Assembly: GCF_020103695.1 (NCBI RefSeq)
Contig: NZ_JAHXBF010000001.1
Span: 372,001-436,000, forward strand
Source: Hyalangium versicolor
GTDB lineage: Bacteria > Myxococcota > Myxococcia > Myxococcales > Myxococcaceae
Length of the DNA stretch: 64,000 nucleotides
Reading direction: 5' to 3'
How positions within the stretch are numbered: position 1 is the stretch's first letter; each line of letters opens with the position of its first letter. Under the pieces are notes generated by a model. That model saw nothing but the letters and a program-made list of their open reading frames with translations, was not told the origin of the DNA and ran no database searches. Made by a program: the position numbers and the translations under genes. Below are positions 36,085-45,238 of the stretch, piece by piece.

Positions 36085-36966
36085 AATGGGATGACCTCTC
36101 TGGACGATCTGCGGCTCTTTGTCGCCGTGGCGCATCACTCGAGCTTCGTGGAGGCGGCACGGCGTACGGGTGTTCCCACCAGCACGGTGAGTCGCAGGGT
36201 GTCCCAACTTGAGGAGGCGCTAGGCGTACGGCTGCTCCAGCGCACCTCCCGGAGCGTGGGCCTGACTCATGAGGGAGAGCGGCTGCTGGAGCGTGCCGGG
36301 CCGCTGCTCGAAGGCCTGGCGTCGGTGCTCGACACGAGCGTGGAGCAGGAGGGGGAACTCTCGGGCCGGCTCCGGGTGACGGCGCCCGTGATGACGGGCT
36401 CGCAACGCATTGCGCCAGCGCTGTTCGCCTTCGCCGCCCAGCACCCTCGGCTGTCCTTGGAACTCCATCTCACCAACACCCGGGTGTCCCTGGTCGAGGA
36501 AGGCTTCGATCTGGCTTTTCGCACCGGGCCCATCCAGGACGCGGAGTTGGTGGCGCGGCGTGTCTGGAGCACTCCCTTTGCGTTCGCCGCTTCCCCCGGG
36601 TTCGTACGGCAGGAGCTGAAAGGCCGGACTTTGCTCGATCGCGAACAGCTCGGATCGGTCCCCGCCATCCTCAGCTTGCCCGGTGTGTGGCGCCTTCGCC
36701 GCAAGGACGGATCCACCGAGGACTTCCGGCCGCGCGAGCGCATCCGCGTGAATGATCCTCGGATGACCATCGCCGCGGCGGTGCAGGGGCTGGGAGTGGT
36801 GTGCGCTCCCAAGGATGCCATCGAGCAGCAGGGCGAGGCTCTGGTGCAACTCACCCTGAAAGGTCGCACGGTCGAGCCTCGCGAGATCTACGCGGTGTAC
36901 CCATCCCGGAGGCAATTGCCCGCGCGGGTGCGCTTGGCGCTCGACTGGGTGATGAAGAACGGTTGA
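36082..36966 (+). CDS. LysR-family transcriptional regulator
   Basis: A 294-residue LysR-type regulator. The N-terminal winged helix-turn-helix is clear (LDDLRLFVAVAHHSSFVEAA, then TSTVSRRVSQLEEALGVRLL and SRSVGLTHEGERLLERA). Residues 90-290 form the effector-binding domain (LRVTAPVMTGSQRIAPALF, FDLAFRTGPI), of the CrgA/DmlR-like subgroup. The ATG at 36082 or the one at 36091 could start it; 36082 is used. It is divergent from the SDR gene at 35303, the usual target arrangement. Effector unknown. Confidence 0.9.
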   Translation: MNGMTSLDDLRLFVAVAHHSSFVEAARRTGVPTSTVSRRVSQLEEALGVRLLQRTSRSVGLTHEGERLLERAGPLLEGLASVLDTSVEQEGELSGRLRVTAPVMTGSQRIAPALFAFAAQHPRLSLELHLTNTRVSLVEEGFDLAFRTGPIQDAELVARRVWSTPFAFAASPGFVRQELKGRTLLDREQLGSVPAILSLPGVWRLRRKDGSTEDFRPRERIRVNDPRMTIAAAVQGLGVVCAPKDAIEQQGEALVQLTLKGRTVEPREIYAVYPSRRQLPARVRLALDWVMKNG

Positions 36967-37071
36967 GCGTCCCCGCTCGAAGGGGGAGGGGGCGTGCGGG
37001 GAGAAAGTCGGATCCGGGACACGATTTTTCCAGGTGGGTCTGGGCTTGCCCGCCTAGATTCCATCCCCGAG

Positions 37072-39612
37072 ATGGAAACTGCCGAGAAACGCGCTCCCCT
37101 GGCTGCCCTGCTGCCTCCCCGAGGCTCGCCTCCGCTGAGCAGCGACGAGATCCTCAACCGCTTCGTGGGCTACGTGTCCGAGACGGGGCTGTCGCTCTAC
37201 CCAGCGCAGGAGGAGGCCATCCTCGAGCTGCTGGCGGACAAGCACCTGTTCCTGAAGACGCCGACGGGCTCGGGCAAGTCGCTGGTGGCCACGGCGCTGC
37301 ACTTCAAGGCCATGGCCGAGGGCAAGGTCTCCTATTACACGTGCCCCATCAAGGCGCTGGTGAACGAGAAGTTCTTCGCGCTCTGCGACGCCTTTGGCGC
37401 CGAGAATGTGGGCATGCTCACCGGCGACGCGAGCATCAACCGCGATGCGCCCATCATCTGTTGCACGGCGGAGATCCTCGCCAACATGGCGATGAGGGAC
37501 TCGCGGGCGCGGGTGGACTACGTGGTGATGGACGAGTTCCACTACTACTCGGACCGCGATCGTGGCACGGCGTGGCAGTTGCCGCTGCTGGGGTTGCCCC
37601 ACACGACGTTCCTGATGATGTCGGCCACGCTGGGCGACACGCACATCATCGAGGAGGGGTTGCAGAAGCTGACGGGGAAGGAAGTGGTGTCCGTGCGCAG
37701 CGCGAAGCGCCCGGTGCCGCTGGACTTCGAGTACCGCGAGACGCCGCTGCACGAGACGATCCAGGAGCTGGTGGGCAAGGGGAAGTACCCCATCTACCTG
37801 GTGAACTTCACGCAGCGGGCGGCGGCCGAGCAGGCGCAGAACCTGATGAGCGTGGACTTCTCCACCAAGGAGGAGAAGGAGGCCATCCGGCAGGCGCTGA
37901 TGGACGCGCCCTTCGACACGCCGTACGGCAAGGAGTTCCAGCGCTTCCTGCGTCACGGTGTGGGGATGCACCACGCGGGCCTGCTGCCCAAGTACCGCCT
38001 GTTGGTGGAGAAGCTGGCGCAGGCGGGGCACCTCAAGGTCATCTCTGGCACGGACACGCTGGGCGTGGGGGTGAACATCCCCATCCGAACGGTGCTCTTC
38101 ACGCAGCTCTTCAAGTTCAACGGCGAGAAGCTGGCCATTCTGAGCGTGCGGGACTTCCAGCAGATCGCCGGTCGCGCGGGGCGCAAGGGCTTCGATGACG
38201 AGGGCACCGTGGTGGCCCAGGCGCCCGAACACGTCATCGAGAACATCAAGCAGGCGCAGAAGGAGGCTGCGGGCAAGAAGAAGGCGCCCAAGGCCAAGCC
38301 GCCGCAGAAGGGCTTCGTCAACTACGACAAGAACACCTTCGAGCGGTTGCAGAACGGCATCCCCGAGCCGCTCGAGTCTCGCTTCGAGGTGTCCCACGGC
38401 CTGCTGCTCAACCTGCTGCAGAGCGATCTGACGGAGGGCAGCGGCGGGTACCGGCGGCTGGTGCAGCTCATCGGCCGGACGCATGACTCGGACTACGTGA
38501 AGCGCCGGCACCTGAAGACGGCGGCGGCCTGCTTCCGGACGCTGGCGGGAGCGGGGATCGTCAGCGTGGAGAAGCGGCCGACTGGGGCGGTCGTCAAGGT
38601 CGCGGAGGATCTGCAGCGGGACTTCTCACTGAACCACACACTGTCGCTGTACCTGCTGGACACCTTGGAGAAGCTGGATCCCACCGCGGAGACGTACTCG
38701 CTGGACGTGGTGACGCTGGTGGAGTCCATCCTGGAGAACCCGGAGGTTGTCCTCTACGCGCAGCTCCACCAGCTCAAGGGGGAGAAGATCCAGGAGATGA
38801 AGGCGCAGGGCATGGAGTACGACGATCGGATGGAGGAGTTGGAGAAGCTGGAGTGGCCCAAGCCGAACCGGGACTTCATCTACGCCACCTTCAACGAGTT
38901 CGAGCGGAAGCACCCGTGGGTGGGGCAGGAGAACATCCGTCCCAAGGCGATCGTGCGGGACATGTTCGAGCGCTTCATGTCCTTCCATGACTACGTGCGC
39001 GAGTACGGGTTGCAGCGCAGCGAGGGCGTACTGCTGCGCTACGTGAGCGACGTGTACAAGACGCTGGTACAGACGGTGCCCGAGCGCTTCAAGGATGAGG
39101 CGGTGGAGGACATCCTGGATCACCTGCGTGCCACGCTGAGGCAGGTGGACTCCAGCCTGCTGGACGAGTGGGAGCGGATGCGCAACCCGGGTGCGGTGCT
39201 CGAGCCCAAGCCCGTGGTGGAGCTCAAGCCCAAGGAGCTGACGGAGGATCCGAAGGCGTTCGCGGCGCGGGTGCGCGAGGAGCTTCACCGGTTGCTGCGG
39301 GCACTGGGTCAGCGGCGCTACATGGATGCTCTGGCGATGTTGGACGGGGCGGTGGGGGAGTGGACGGCGCCGAAGCTGGAGCAGGCGATGGCGCCCTACT
39401 TCGAGGAGAACAAGGTGGTGCTCCTCACGCCCGCGGCGCGCCGTCCGAGCCTCACCTTCATCGAAGAGACAGGCAAGCGGATGTGGCGGGCGCAGCAGCG
39501 CATCATGGATCCGGAAGGCCACGGAGACTGGATGCTCGACTGCGAGATCGATCTGCGCGGCCGCAAGCTGGATGACGGACCCATCCTCATCCTGCAGCGG
39601 ATTGGAATCTGA
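37072..39612 (+). CDS. Ski2-like DExH-box RNA helicase with DUF3516-type C-terminus
   Basis: An 846-residue superfamily 2 helicase. Motif I is TPTGSGKS, motif Ia PIKALVNEK, motif II DEFH (DExH type), motif III MSATLGD, then GVGMHHAGLLPKYR, SGTDTLGVGVNIPIRTVLFT and the motif VI region QQIAGRAGRKG. These last three are hallmarks of Ski2/Mtr4-like helicases. The C-terminal 400 residues match the DUF3516 architecture known mainly from actinobacterial homologues. A Lys/Pro/Ala stretch (KKKAPKAKPPQKG) links the two parts. The start at 37072 is supported by homology; the extra N-terminal frame is not. Probable RNA remodelling role. It converges on an ATP-grasp gene, three bases between the stops. 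Confidence 0.85.
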   Translation: METAEKRAPLAALLPPRGSPPLSSDEILNRFVGYVSETGLSLYPAQEEAILELLADKHLFLKTPTGSGKSLVATALHFKAMAEGKVSYYTCPIKALVNEKFFALCDAFGAENVGMLTGDASINRDAPIICCTAEILANMAMRDSRARVDYVVMDEFHYYSDRDRGTAWQLPLLGLPHTTFLMMSATLGDTHIIEEGLQKLTGKEVVSVRSAKRPVPLDFEYRETPLHETIQELVGKGKYPIYLVNFTQRAAAEQAQNLMSVDFSTKEEKEAIRQALMDAPFDTPYGKEFQRFLRHGVGMHHAGLLPKYRLLVEKLAQAGHLKVISGTDTLGVGVNIPIRTVLFTQLFKFNGEKLAILSVRDFQQIAGRAGRKGFDDEGTVVAQAPEHVIENIKQAQKEAAGKKKAPKAKPPQKGFVNYDKNTFERLQNGIPEPLESRFEVSHGLLLNLLQSDLTEGSGGYRRLVQLIGRTHDSDYVKRRHLKTAAACFRTLAGAGIVSVEKRPTGAVVKVAEDLQRDFSLNHTLSLYLLDTLEKLDPTAETYSLDVVTLVESILENPEVVLYAQLHQLKGEKIQEMKAQGMEYDDRMEELEKLEWPKPNRDFIYATFNEFERKHPWVGQENIRPKAIVRDMFERFMSFHDYVREYGLQRSEGVLLRYVSDVYKTLVQTVPERFKDEAVEDILDHLRATLRQVDSSLLDEWERMRNPGAVLEPKPVVELKPKELTEDPKAFAARVREELHRLLRALGQRRYMDALAMLDGAVGEWTAPKLEQAMAPYFEENKVVLLTPAARRPSLTFIEETGKRMWRAQQRIMDPEGHGDWMLDCEIDLRGRKLDDGPILILQRIGI

Positions 39613-39615
39613 CGA

Positions 39616-40911
39616 TCAGCTGAACTCGAATGGGAGCAGTTCCTCCACTTGCTGATACCGGGAGAAGAGCTCGGCGCGAGTGGGGGCTCCCATGTTGATG
39701 ATGCCGTAGCGGAAGCTGCCCACGTCCTGATCCTGCTGAGAGAGCTTCTCGCCGGGCGTGCACAACACCTTGATGATGGTGCCCGGAAAGCGCTCCTTCA
39801 CGGCTGCGATCTCTTCCTTGGAAGGCACGCGGAGGACCTGCGCATCGGTGAAGCGGCGCATGACGAAGCTGGCGGCGGCTCCGTCTCGCCCGGAGCGGGC
39901 CCGCCAGGGCACTGGCTGCCCCGTGGCCAGCGCGATCTGGGCTTCATAGGTGTTCATCCCGTCCACGCGCTCGTAGAGATCCGCGAACTGGTAGGACATG
40001 CGCGGGTTCACCTCGATGACCGAGACCGTGTCGCGCTCCGTGTCGTGGAACATCTCGATGTTGAAGCAGGCGTGGTCGAACCCGGAGGCCTTCATCAAGC
40101 GCAGGGCGATGTCTCGCATGCGCGTCTGGACGCCCTCGGGCAGGTGCGAGGGGTACTCGAAACGCTGGAAGCTGATCGTTCCCGGGTACATCACCGAGTC
40201 CACGATGCCCATCACCACCGGCGCTCCACGCTCGACGAACCCATCCACCGTCACCTGGGTGCCCGCCAGCGGGGCCTCGCCGATGAACCAATGGGCGGGG
40301 ATCTGTCCATCGGTGTAACGCCGCAGCAGTTGCTGGAAGGGCCGCAGCAGCAGGGACTTCTCGATCCGCTCCCGCCAGGAGAAGCGCACGGCGCGGCGGA
40401 AGTCATCGGGGCCATGCACCATCTGCGCGCGGATGGACATGGTGCCCTTCACGGGCTTGAGGAAGAACGGGTAGCTCAGCTTGCGCAGCCGCGGCGGCCC
40501 GGAGAACGGGTTGATGGGCTCGAAGTGCGGCGTGGCCTCGGGGACAGCTCGCTGCTGGATCTGCCGGCTGTAGTACTTGTGGCTGAGCTGCACCACCGCA
40601 CCAGGCGGAGGAACGGGCAGTCCCAGTTGCTCTCCGATCAGCGAGGCAAACATGCAGCCCGGGTAGTCGCCCGTGCCCAGGATGCCGTTCAGGCCCGCGT
40701 CCCGATACATGGCTACGGACTGATCGATCCAGCGGGCCACGTTGAAGCGCAGGCCCGCCACCAGCGAGGGCTGCTCGACGAGTCGCTCGCCGTGGAAGAG
40801 CAGCTCGTAGCGCTCGCGGAAGCGGGAGCCGATGTTCTCCTTGTCCCACGGGCCCGGACAGACGACGAGCACCCGCGGGCGCTCTGCGGAGAGACGTGCC
40901 GCTGCCATCAT
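39616..40911 (-). CDS. ATP-grasp family enzyme
   Basis: A 431-residue protein with an ATP-grasp pattern: YPFFLKPVKGTMSIRAQ (nucleotide-binding Lys), the region FDHACFNIEMFHDTERDTVSVIEVNPRMSYQFADLYE with the metal-binding Glu and Asn residues (here cited in two parts: FNIEMFHD and VIEVNPRMS), and a glycine-rich segment between. ATP-grasp enzymes ligate a carboxylate to an amine or thiol through an acylphosphate. The start overlaps the stop of the sulfatase gene (ATGA at 40908-40911), so it is translationally coupled to it. Context suggests modification of an envelope lipid or polymer. It could instead make a dipeptide or amino-acid conjugate; the sequence does not decide. Confidence 0.78.
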   Translation of the reverse strand: MMAAARLSAERPRVLVVCPGPWDKENIGSRFRERYELLFHGERLVEQPSLVAGLRFNVARWIDQSVAMYRDAGLNGILGTGDYPGCMFASLIGEQLGLPVPPPGAVVQLSHKYYSRQIQQRAVPEATPHFEPINPFSGPPRLRKLSYPFFLKPVKGTMSIRAQMVHGPDDFRRAVRFSWRERIEKSLLLRPFQQLLRRYTDGQIPAHWFIGEAPLAGTQVTVDGFVERGAPVVMGIVDSVMYPGTISFQRFEYPSHLPEGVQTRMRDIALRLMKASGFDHACFNIEMFHDTERDTVSVIEVNPRMSYQFADLYERVDGMNTYEAQIALATGQPVPWRARSGRDGAAASFVMRRFTDAQVLRVPSKEEIAAVKERFPGTIIKVLCTPGEKLSQQDQDVGSFRYGIINMGAPTRAELFSRYQQVEELLPFEFS

Positions 40912-42782
40912 GTGACGCCTCGGAGGTTCATCAAGTGAGAGGCCAGCTCCACGGCGTAGGACTTCTCCTCGCCCGTGAGCTCCTCGACGTGCTCGTCGTT
41001 CCAGTCCATGCGCAGGCACCGGTCGAGCACCAGATCCACCATCAGCTTTTCGTCTTGGAGCAGCAGCCCATAGTGGGACGTGCTGCTTCGGGAAGGATGG
41101 CCTGCCCACACGAGCAGCTCGGGCCGCCGGTCGTCATGAAGCAACGAGTCGCCGAACACAGGCTCGCCATGCGCCACGCCCAGCAGATCGAGCACGGTGG
41201 GCAGCACGTCGAAGTGGGATGAGAAGGGCACCTCGCGCGGGGCGAGCGCCGGGTGGTGGAAGAGCAGGGGAACGTCCAGCTCATCCCGGGTGATGGCGCT
41301 GCCGTGCGAGTGGTAGCCCAGCCGACCAAAGGCCTGCCCATGATCGCTGCTGACGACGACGAGGGGCTCTTTCACGAGCCCCTGCCGCCGCAGCCCTTCG
41401 AGGAGGGCACCGAACAGCGCATCCTCCTCCTCGATCGCGTTGAGGAAGCGCCCGTAATCCTCCTGGGAGTCGAAGCGGCGGAAGCGCTCCGCGTCGATGA
41501 CGCGGTAGGGAACGTGGGTATGGGTGGCGTGGACATGGAGGAAGAGCGGTCCACTCCCCGCGCGAAGGACCTGCGAGAGCTGCTCCAGCCCCTGGGACAG
41601 GAGCACCTGATCCGTCAGCAGCCCTTTCTGCTCGGGGGCGAGAAGCGCCCGGTCGATGATGTGCTGGAAGCCCGCCTTGTCCAGGATGGCGCGCAGGCCG
41701 TAGTCCCCCGTGCGCGCGGTGGTGAGATAGACGGTCTGGTACCCCGCTTCACTCAGGGCGCGCAGGCTCGAGAAGCGGGCGGCCTCCGTGTAGCTGCTCG
41801 CGTAGAGCGCGGTGTGCGCGTTGTTGGTGGTGGGAGACAGGCACGCGTGGTGTCGCGAGCGCAGGGACCGGGACATCAACCCCTGGAAGAACGAGGCATG
41901 CGCTCCGCTCGGAGCCGTGGCGGCCAGGTGGACCCGTCCCACGGACTCGAAGGTGAAGAGCACCACGTCCTGGCCTCGCAGCAGGCCGTGGGTGTTGCTT
42001 GGCCGGAGCGGGCGGGGAGGGGACTCGAGGACGCGGGCATGCTCCGGTCGTGCCCGGAAGCCCGCGCGTTTCGGTCGCAGTCTCTCGAAGAGGAAGTGGC
42101 GGACCCCCGATGGGCCCGAGGCTCTCCCGCGCCACGCCTGCAAGGCGCGGGCGATGGTGATCAGCCCCAGCGCTGCTCCTGCCGCCGGCATTGCAGCGCC
42201 TGGCACGAGGAGCATGCCCGCGCCCACCAGCAGCAGGGCTCCACAAGCCCCAAGCGCCCTGAGGCGTGCTCGAGCCACCGTACACACCCAGGTCGCGGCA
42301 ACGAGGTACACGCAGAGCCCCAGGATGAGCCCCGCACGCACCAGACTCCCGGCGCCCAGGAACAGCCAGCCGTGAGCCACCGTCGCGGCGGCCGGCAGCG
42401 CGGCGAACAGTCGATGGCTGGAGAAGAAGCGGCGCGCGAATGACAGCTCCGCCAACTCCCGGTACAGCACGGACAGGATGACGCTGCCCACGCCCCCAGG
42501 GCCCAACTCGATGGTGAAGATGCGGAAGAGGACCGCATCCAGCCAGAGCGCGAAGTAGAACACCCCTCCGCCCAGCAACCCCACCACGGCACCCGCTGGG
42601 CCCAGGCTCGCGGGCAGCACGAGCACGAACTCGATCAGCGCCACCCACGCGAGATCGTCCAGATCGATCGCCGCATCCACCGAGAAGCCGCGGTACTTCA
42701 CGGCCTTGATGAGCGCCGCGCAGACTGCTCCCGCCAGCGTGAGCTCCAGCCAGGTGGCGCACAGCTGTGCGAGCCCACTCAT
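40908..42782 (-). CDS. Membrane-anchored sulfatase-superfamily hydrolase
   Basis: A 624-residue protein. About eight hydrophobic segments occupy residues 1-220, followed by an alkaline-phosphatase/sulfatase-like domain: VVLFTFESVGRVHLA (first metal ligand region), SPTTNNAHTALYASSYTEA (active-site Ser/Thr region), HVHATHTHVPYRV and VVVSSDHGQAFGRLGYHSHG (metal-binding Asp and His). This layout resembles LtaS and phosphoethanolamine transferases that act on the outer face of the inner membrane. The ATG at 42782 overlaps the upstream gene's stop by four bases. It is the middle gene of a tightly coupled trio. Confidence 0.8.
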   Translation of the reverse strand: MSGLAQLCATWLELTLAGAVCAALIKAVKYRGFSVDAAIDLDDLAWVALIEFVLVLPASLGPAGAVVGLLGGGVFYFALWLDAVLFRIFTIELGPGGVGSVILSVLYRELAELSFARRFFSSHRLFAALPAAATVAHGWLFLGAGSLVRAGLILGLCVYLVAATWVCTVARARLRALGACGALLLVGAGMLLVPGAAMPAAGAALGLITIARALQAWRGRASGPSGVRHFLFERLRPKRAGFRARPEHARVLESPPRPLRPSNTHGLLRGQDVVLFTFESVGRVHLAATAPSGAHASFFQGLMSRSLRSRHHACLSPTTNNAHTALYASSYTEAARFSSLRALSEAGYQTVYLTTARTGDYGLRAILDKAGFQHIIDRALLAPEQKGLLTDQVLLSQGLEQLSQVLRAGSGPLFLHVHATHTHVPYRVIDAERFRRFDSQEDYGRFLNAIEEEDALFGALLEGLRRQGLVKEPLVVVSSDHGQAFGRLGYHSHGSAITRDELDVPLLFHHPALAPREVPFSSHFDVLPTVLDLLGVAHGEPVFGDSLLHDDRRPELLVWAGHPSRSSTSHYGLLLQDEKLMVDLVLDRCLRMDWNDEHVEELTGEEKSYAVELASHLMNLRGVT

Positions 42783-43342
42783 CGCAGGAAGGCCCTCCAA
42801 TAGGTGACGGCATACCAGGCCACGACGGCCACGAAGAGCAGCCGCGCCACCAGGGAGCTGTCCCTCCAGAGGAAGGCCGCGGCTCCAGCGACCAGGAGGG
42901 CCTCGACGAGCGCGACCTTGCGCGCGTGGTAGCGCACATCCCAGTACGAGATGGGGCTGATGAAGCGGTAGTGGCTGAAGGGCAGGAAGTGGCGGTGCGC
43001 GTCCTCGGCGTGAAGCGGAAGATCTGCCAGCGAATGCAGGAGCATGCTGCCGAAGAACACGGCGACCATGCTGGAGCCCGCTGCCACCCCCACCAGTGTG
43101 CCCAGCAGCGTCAGGGGCAGCGAGTGGGCTCCATGGATGAGGTTGAGCCAGAACGGTTGCTGGTAGCTCTCGCGCCAGATGCGCTCTTCCGGCAGGCCCC
43201 GCAGGTAGTGCTCGCGCAGGTAGAGGACGACGATGGGGACGTCCGGGAGGATGGCTCCCGCGAGAATGGGCAGCGTGTGCTCGGGTGTGACGGCGCTGGT
43301 CAGGATGGCCAGATTGACGACGGCATGCCCAGGAGTCTGCAC
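42779..43342 (-). CDS. Membrane-bound metal-dependent hydrolase-like protein (YdjM-like)
   Basis: A 187-residue protein with several hydrophobic segments and a His/Asp pattern seen in the DUF457/YdjM group: TPGHAVVNLA, ILAGAILPDVPIVV, LIHGAHSLPLTLL, SMLLHSLADLPLHAEDAHRH and RFISPISYWD. The conserved His and Asp residues are placed as if to bind metal at a membrane surface. It is the first gene of the coupled trio with the sulfatase and ATP-grasp genes. No reaction can be assigned. Confidence 0.75.
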   Translation of the reverse strand: MQTPGHAVVNLAILTSAVTPEHTLPILAGAILPDVPIVVLYLREHYLRGLPEERIWRESYQQPFWLNLIHGAHSLPLTLLGTLVGVAAGSSMVAVFFGSMLLHSLADLPLHAEDAHRHFLPFSHYRFISPISYWDVRYHARKVALVEALLVAGAAAFLWRDSSLVARLLFVAVVAWYAVTYWRAFLR

Positions 43343-43405
43343 GCGCGCATCATACGGAGCGCTTCCTGCCCTCCAAGGGACTTGTGCCCGCTGTTGTGAG
43401 ATGGC

Positions 43406-44167
43406 TCACGCCTTGAGCCGGTATCCCGTTCGGAAGACCCACCGCACGACCAGCAGGCAGAGGACGAGGAACACCATCGTCATCCCGAGGCTCACCTCCA
43501 CGCCGACATCCGACGCTCCGAAGAAGCTCCAGCGGAAGCCGCTCACCAGGTAGACGACCGGGTTGACCAGGGCGATCTTCTGCCACACGGGGGGCAGCAT
43601 GTTGATCGAGTAGAAGCTGCCACCCAGGAAGGTCAGCGGCGTGACGATGAGCATCGGCACGAGCTGCAGCTTCTCGAACCCGTCCGCCCACAGGCCGATG
43701 AGGAACCCGAACAGGCTGAACGTCACCGACGTGAGGACGAGGAAGCCCACCATCCACACCGGGTGGGAGATCTCGTAGCGAACGAAGACCCGAGCCGTGA
43801 CCAGGATGATCAGCCCCAGGATGACCGACTTGGTGGCGGCCGCGCCCACGTAGCCGATGATGATCTCGATGGCGGAGATCGGCGCCGAGAGGATCTCGTA
43901 GATGGTGCCCGAGAACCGGGGCATGTAGATGCCAAACGACGCGTTGGCGATGCTCTGCGTCAGGATGGCCAACATGGTCAGCCCGGGCACGATGAAGGCG
44001 CCGTAGCTGACGCCGTCGATCTCGGCCATGCGCGAGCCGATCGCCGACCCGAACACGATGAAGTAGAGCGAGGTGGAGATGACCGGCGAGGCGATGCTCT
44101 GCAACAGCGTTCGCCAGGCGCGCGCCAGCTCGAAGATGTAGATCGACCGGATGGCGTGGATGTTCAT
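43406..44167 (-). CDS. ABC-2 type transporter permease (YadH-like)
   Basis: A 253-residue membrane protein with six hydrophobic segments and the ABC-2 motif [47 protein letters not shown] and [21 protein letters not shown] near the start resemble E. coli YadH. It would form the export channel for the ATPase encoded just upstream, whose stop overlaps this start by four bases. The cargo is probably a lipid, polysaccharide precursor or drug. Confidence 0.9.
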   Translation of the reverse strand: MNIHAIRSIYIFELARAWRTLLQSIASPVISTSLYFIVFGSAIGSRMAEIDGVSYGAFIVPGLTMLAILTQSIANASFGIYMPRFSGTIYEILSAPISAIEIIIGYVGAAATKSVILGLIILVTARVFVRYEISHPVWMVGFLVLTSVTFSLFGFLIGLWADGFEKLQLVPMLIVTPLTFLGGSFYSINMLPPVWQKIALVNPVVYLVSGFRWSFFGASDVGVEVSLGMTMVFLVLCLLVVRWVFRTGYRLKA

Positions 44168-45132
44168 GTCCGAGCCCTCACCAGCTCGACGAAGATCTCC
44201 TCCAGCGAGCTCTGGGATGTCTTCAGATCCTTGAAGGTGATCCCCAGCTCCCCGAGGTGCCGCAGCAGGTTGGCGATCCCCGTCTCCTCGCGCTGGGCGT
44301 CAAAGGTGTAGATGAGCGAGGTCTTGTCCGCCGACAGCTCCAGCGAGCGTCCCGCGAGCTCGGGCGGAACGTTCTCCAGGGGGCTCTGCAACTGCAACGT
44401 GAGCTGCTTCTTGCCGAGCTTCTCCATCAAGGTGGCCTTGTCCTCCACCAGGATGAGCTCTCCCTTGTTGATGACCCCAATCCGATCGGCCATCTGCTCG
44501 GCCTCTTCGATGTAGTGGGTGGTCAGGATGATCGTCACCCCGCCTTCACGGAGACCTCGGACCATCTCCCACATATCTCGACGCAGCGCGACATCGACGC
44601 CAGCCGTGGGCTCGTCCAGGAACAGGACCCGAGGCTCGTGAGACAGGGCCTTGGCGATCAGCACCCGGCGCTTCATGCCGCCCGACAGCGTCATGATCTT
44701 GTTGGCCCGCTTGTCCCAGAGGGACAGATCCTTCAGCACTTTCTCGATGTGGGCCGGATTGGGCGCCTTCCCGAACAGCCCGCGGCTGAAGCTGACGGTG
44801 CTCCAGACGGTCTCGAACATGTCGGTGGACAGCTCTTGCGGCACCAGGCCGATCCGCGTTCGGGCCGCTCGGTAGTCCCGGAGGATGTCGTGCCCGTCGA
44901 CGCGGACCGTGCCCGTGCTCGGATTGACGATCCCGCAGACGATGTTGATGAGTGTCGTCTTGCCCGCCCCATTCGGGCCCAGCAGCGCGAAGATCTCGCC
45001 TTGGCGTATCTCTAGATCGACATGCTTGAGCGCCTGGAACCCCGACGCATAGGTCTTCGACAAGCCGGACACGGAGATGATCGGCGGTGCCGAACCTCCG
45101 TTGCTCCGGGGGGAATCCACCCGTTTTTCCAT
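44164..45132 (-). CDS. ABC transporter ATP-binding protein (YadG-like)
   Basis: A 322-residue ABC ATPase. Walker A is GPNGAGKTT, the signature LSGGMKRR, Walker [13 protein letters not shown], and [15 protein letters not shown] contains the H-loop. About 80 residues follow the core, ending [17 protein letters not shown], as in the ABC-2 drug/lipid export subgroup. Its partner is the permease 3' of it. The 106 bases upstream (45133-45238) include an AT-rich stretch with TTTAAA and a GAAGG/CCTTC dyad, likely the promoter region, but I cannot place -35/-10 boxes reliably. Confidence 0.92.
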   Translation of the reverse strand: MEKRVDSPRSNGGSAPPIISVSGLSKTYASGFQALKHVDLEIRQGEIFALLGPNGAGKTTLINIVCGIVNPSTGTVRVDGHDILRDYRAARTRIGLVPQELSTDMFETVWSTVSFSRGLFGKAPNPAHIEKVLKDLSLWDKRANKIMTLSGGMKRRVLIAKALSHEPRVLFLDEPTAGVDVALRRDMWEMVRGLREGGVTIILTTHYIEEAEQMADRIGVINKGELILVEDKATLMEKLGKKQLTLQLQSPLENVPPELAGRSLELSADKTSLIYTFDAQREETGIANLLRHLGELGITFKDLKTSQSSLEEIFVELVRART

Positions 45133-45238
45133 GCGCGGCCAGAGTAAGAGGTCCCTGGTTTTCTTGCCCGTTTAAATGAAGGGCAATCGCCTTCAATCTC
45201 CAGGTTGAACGAGCATCAGGATGTTGCCGCAGCGTGTC

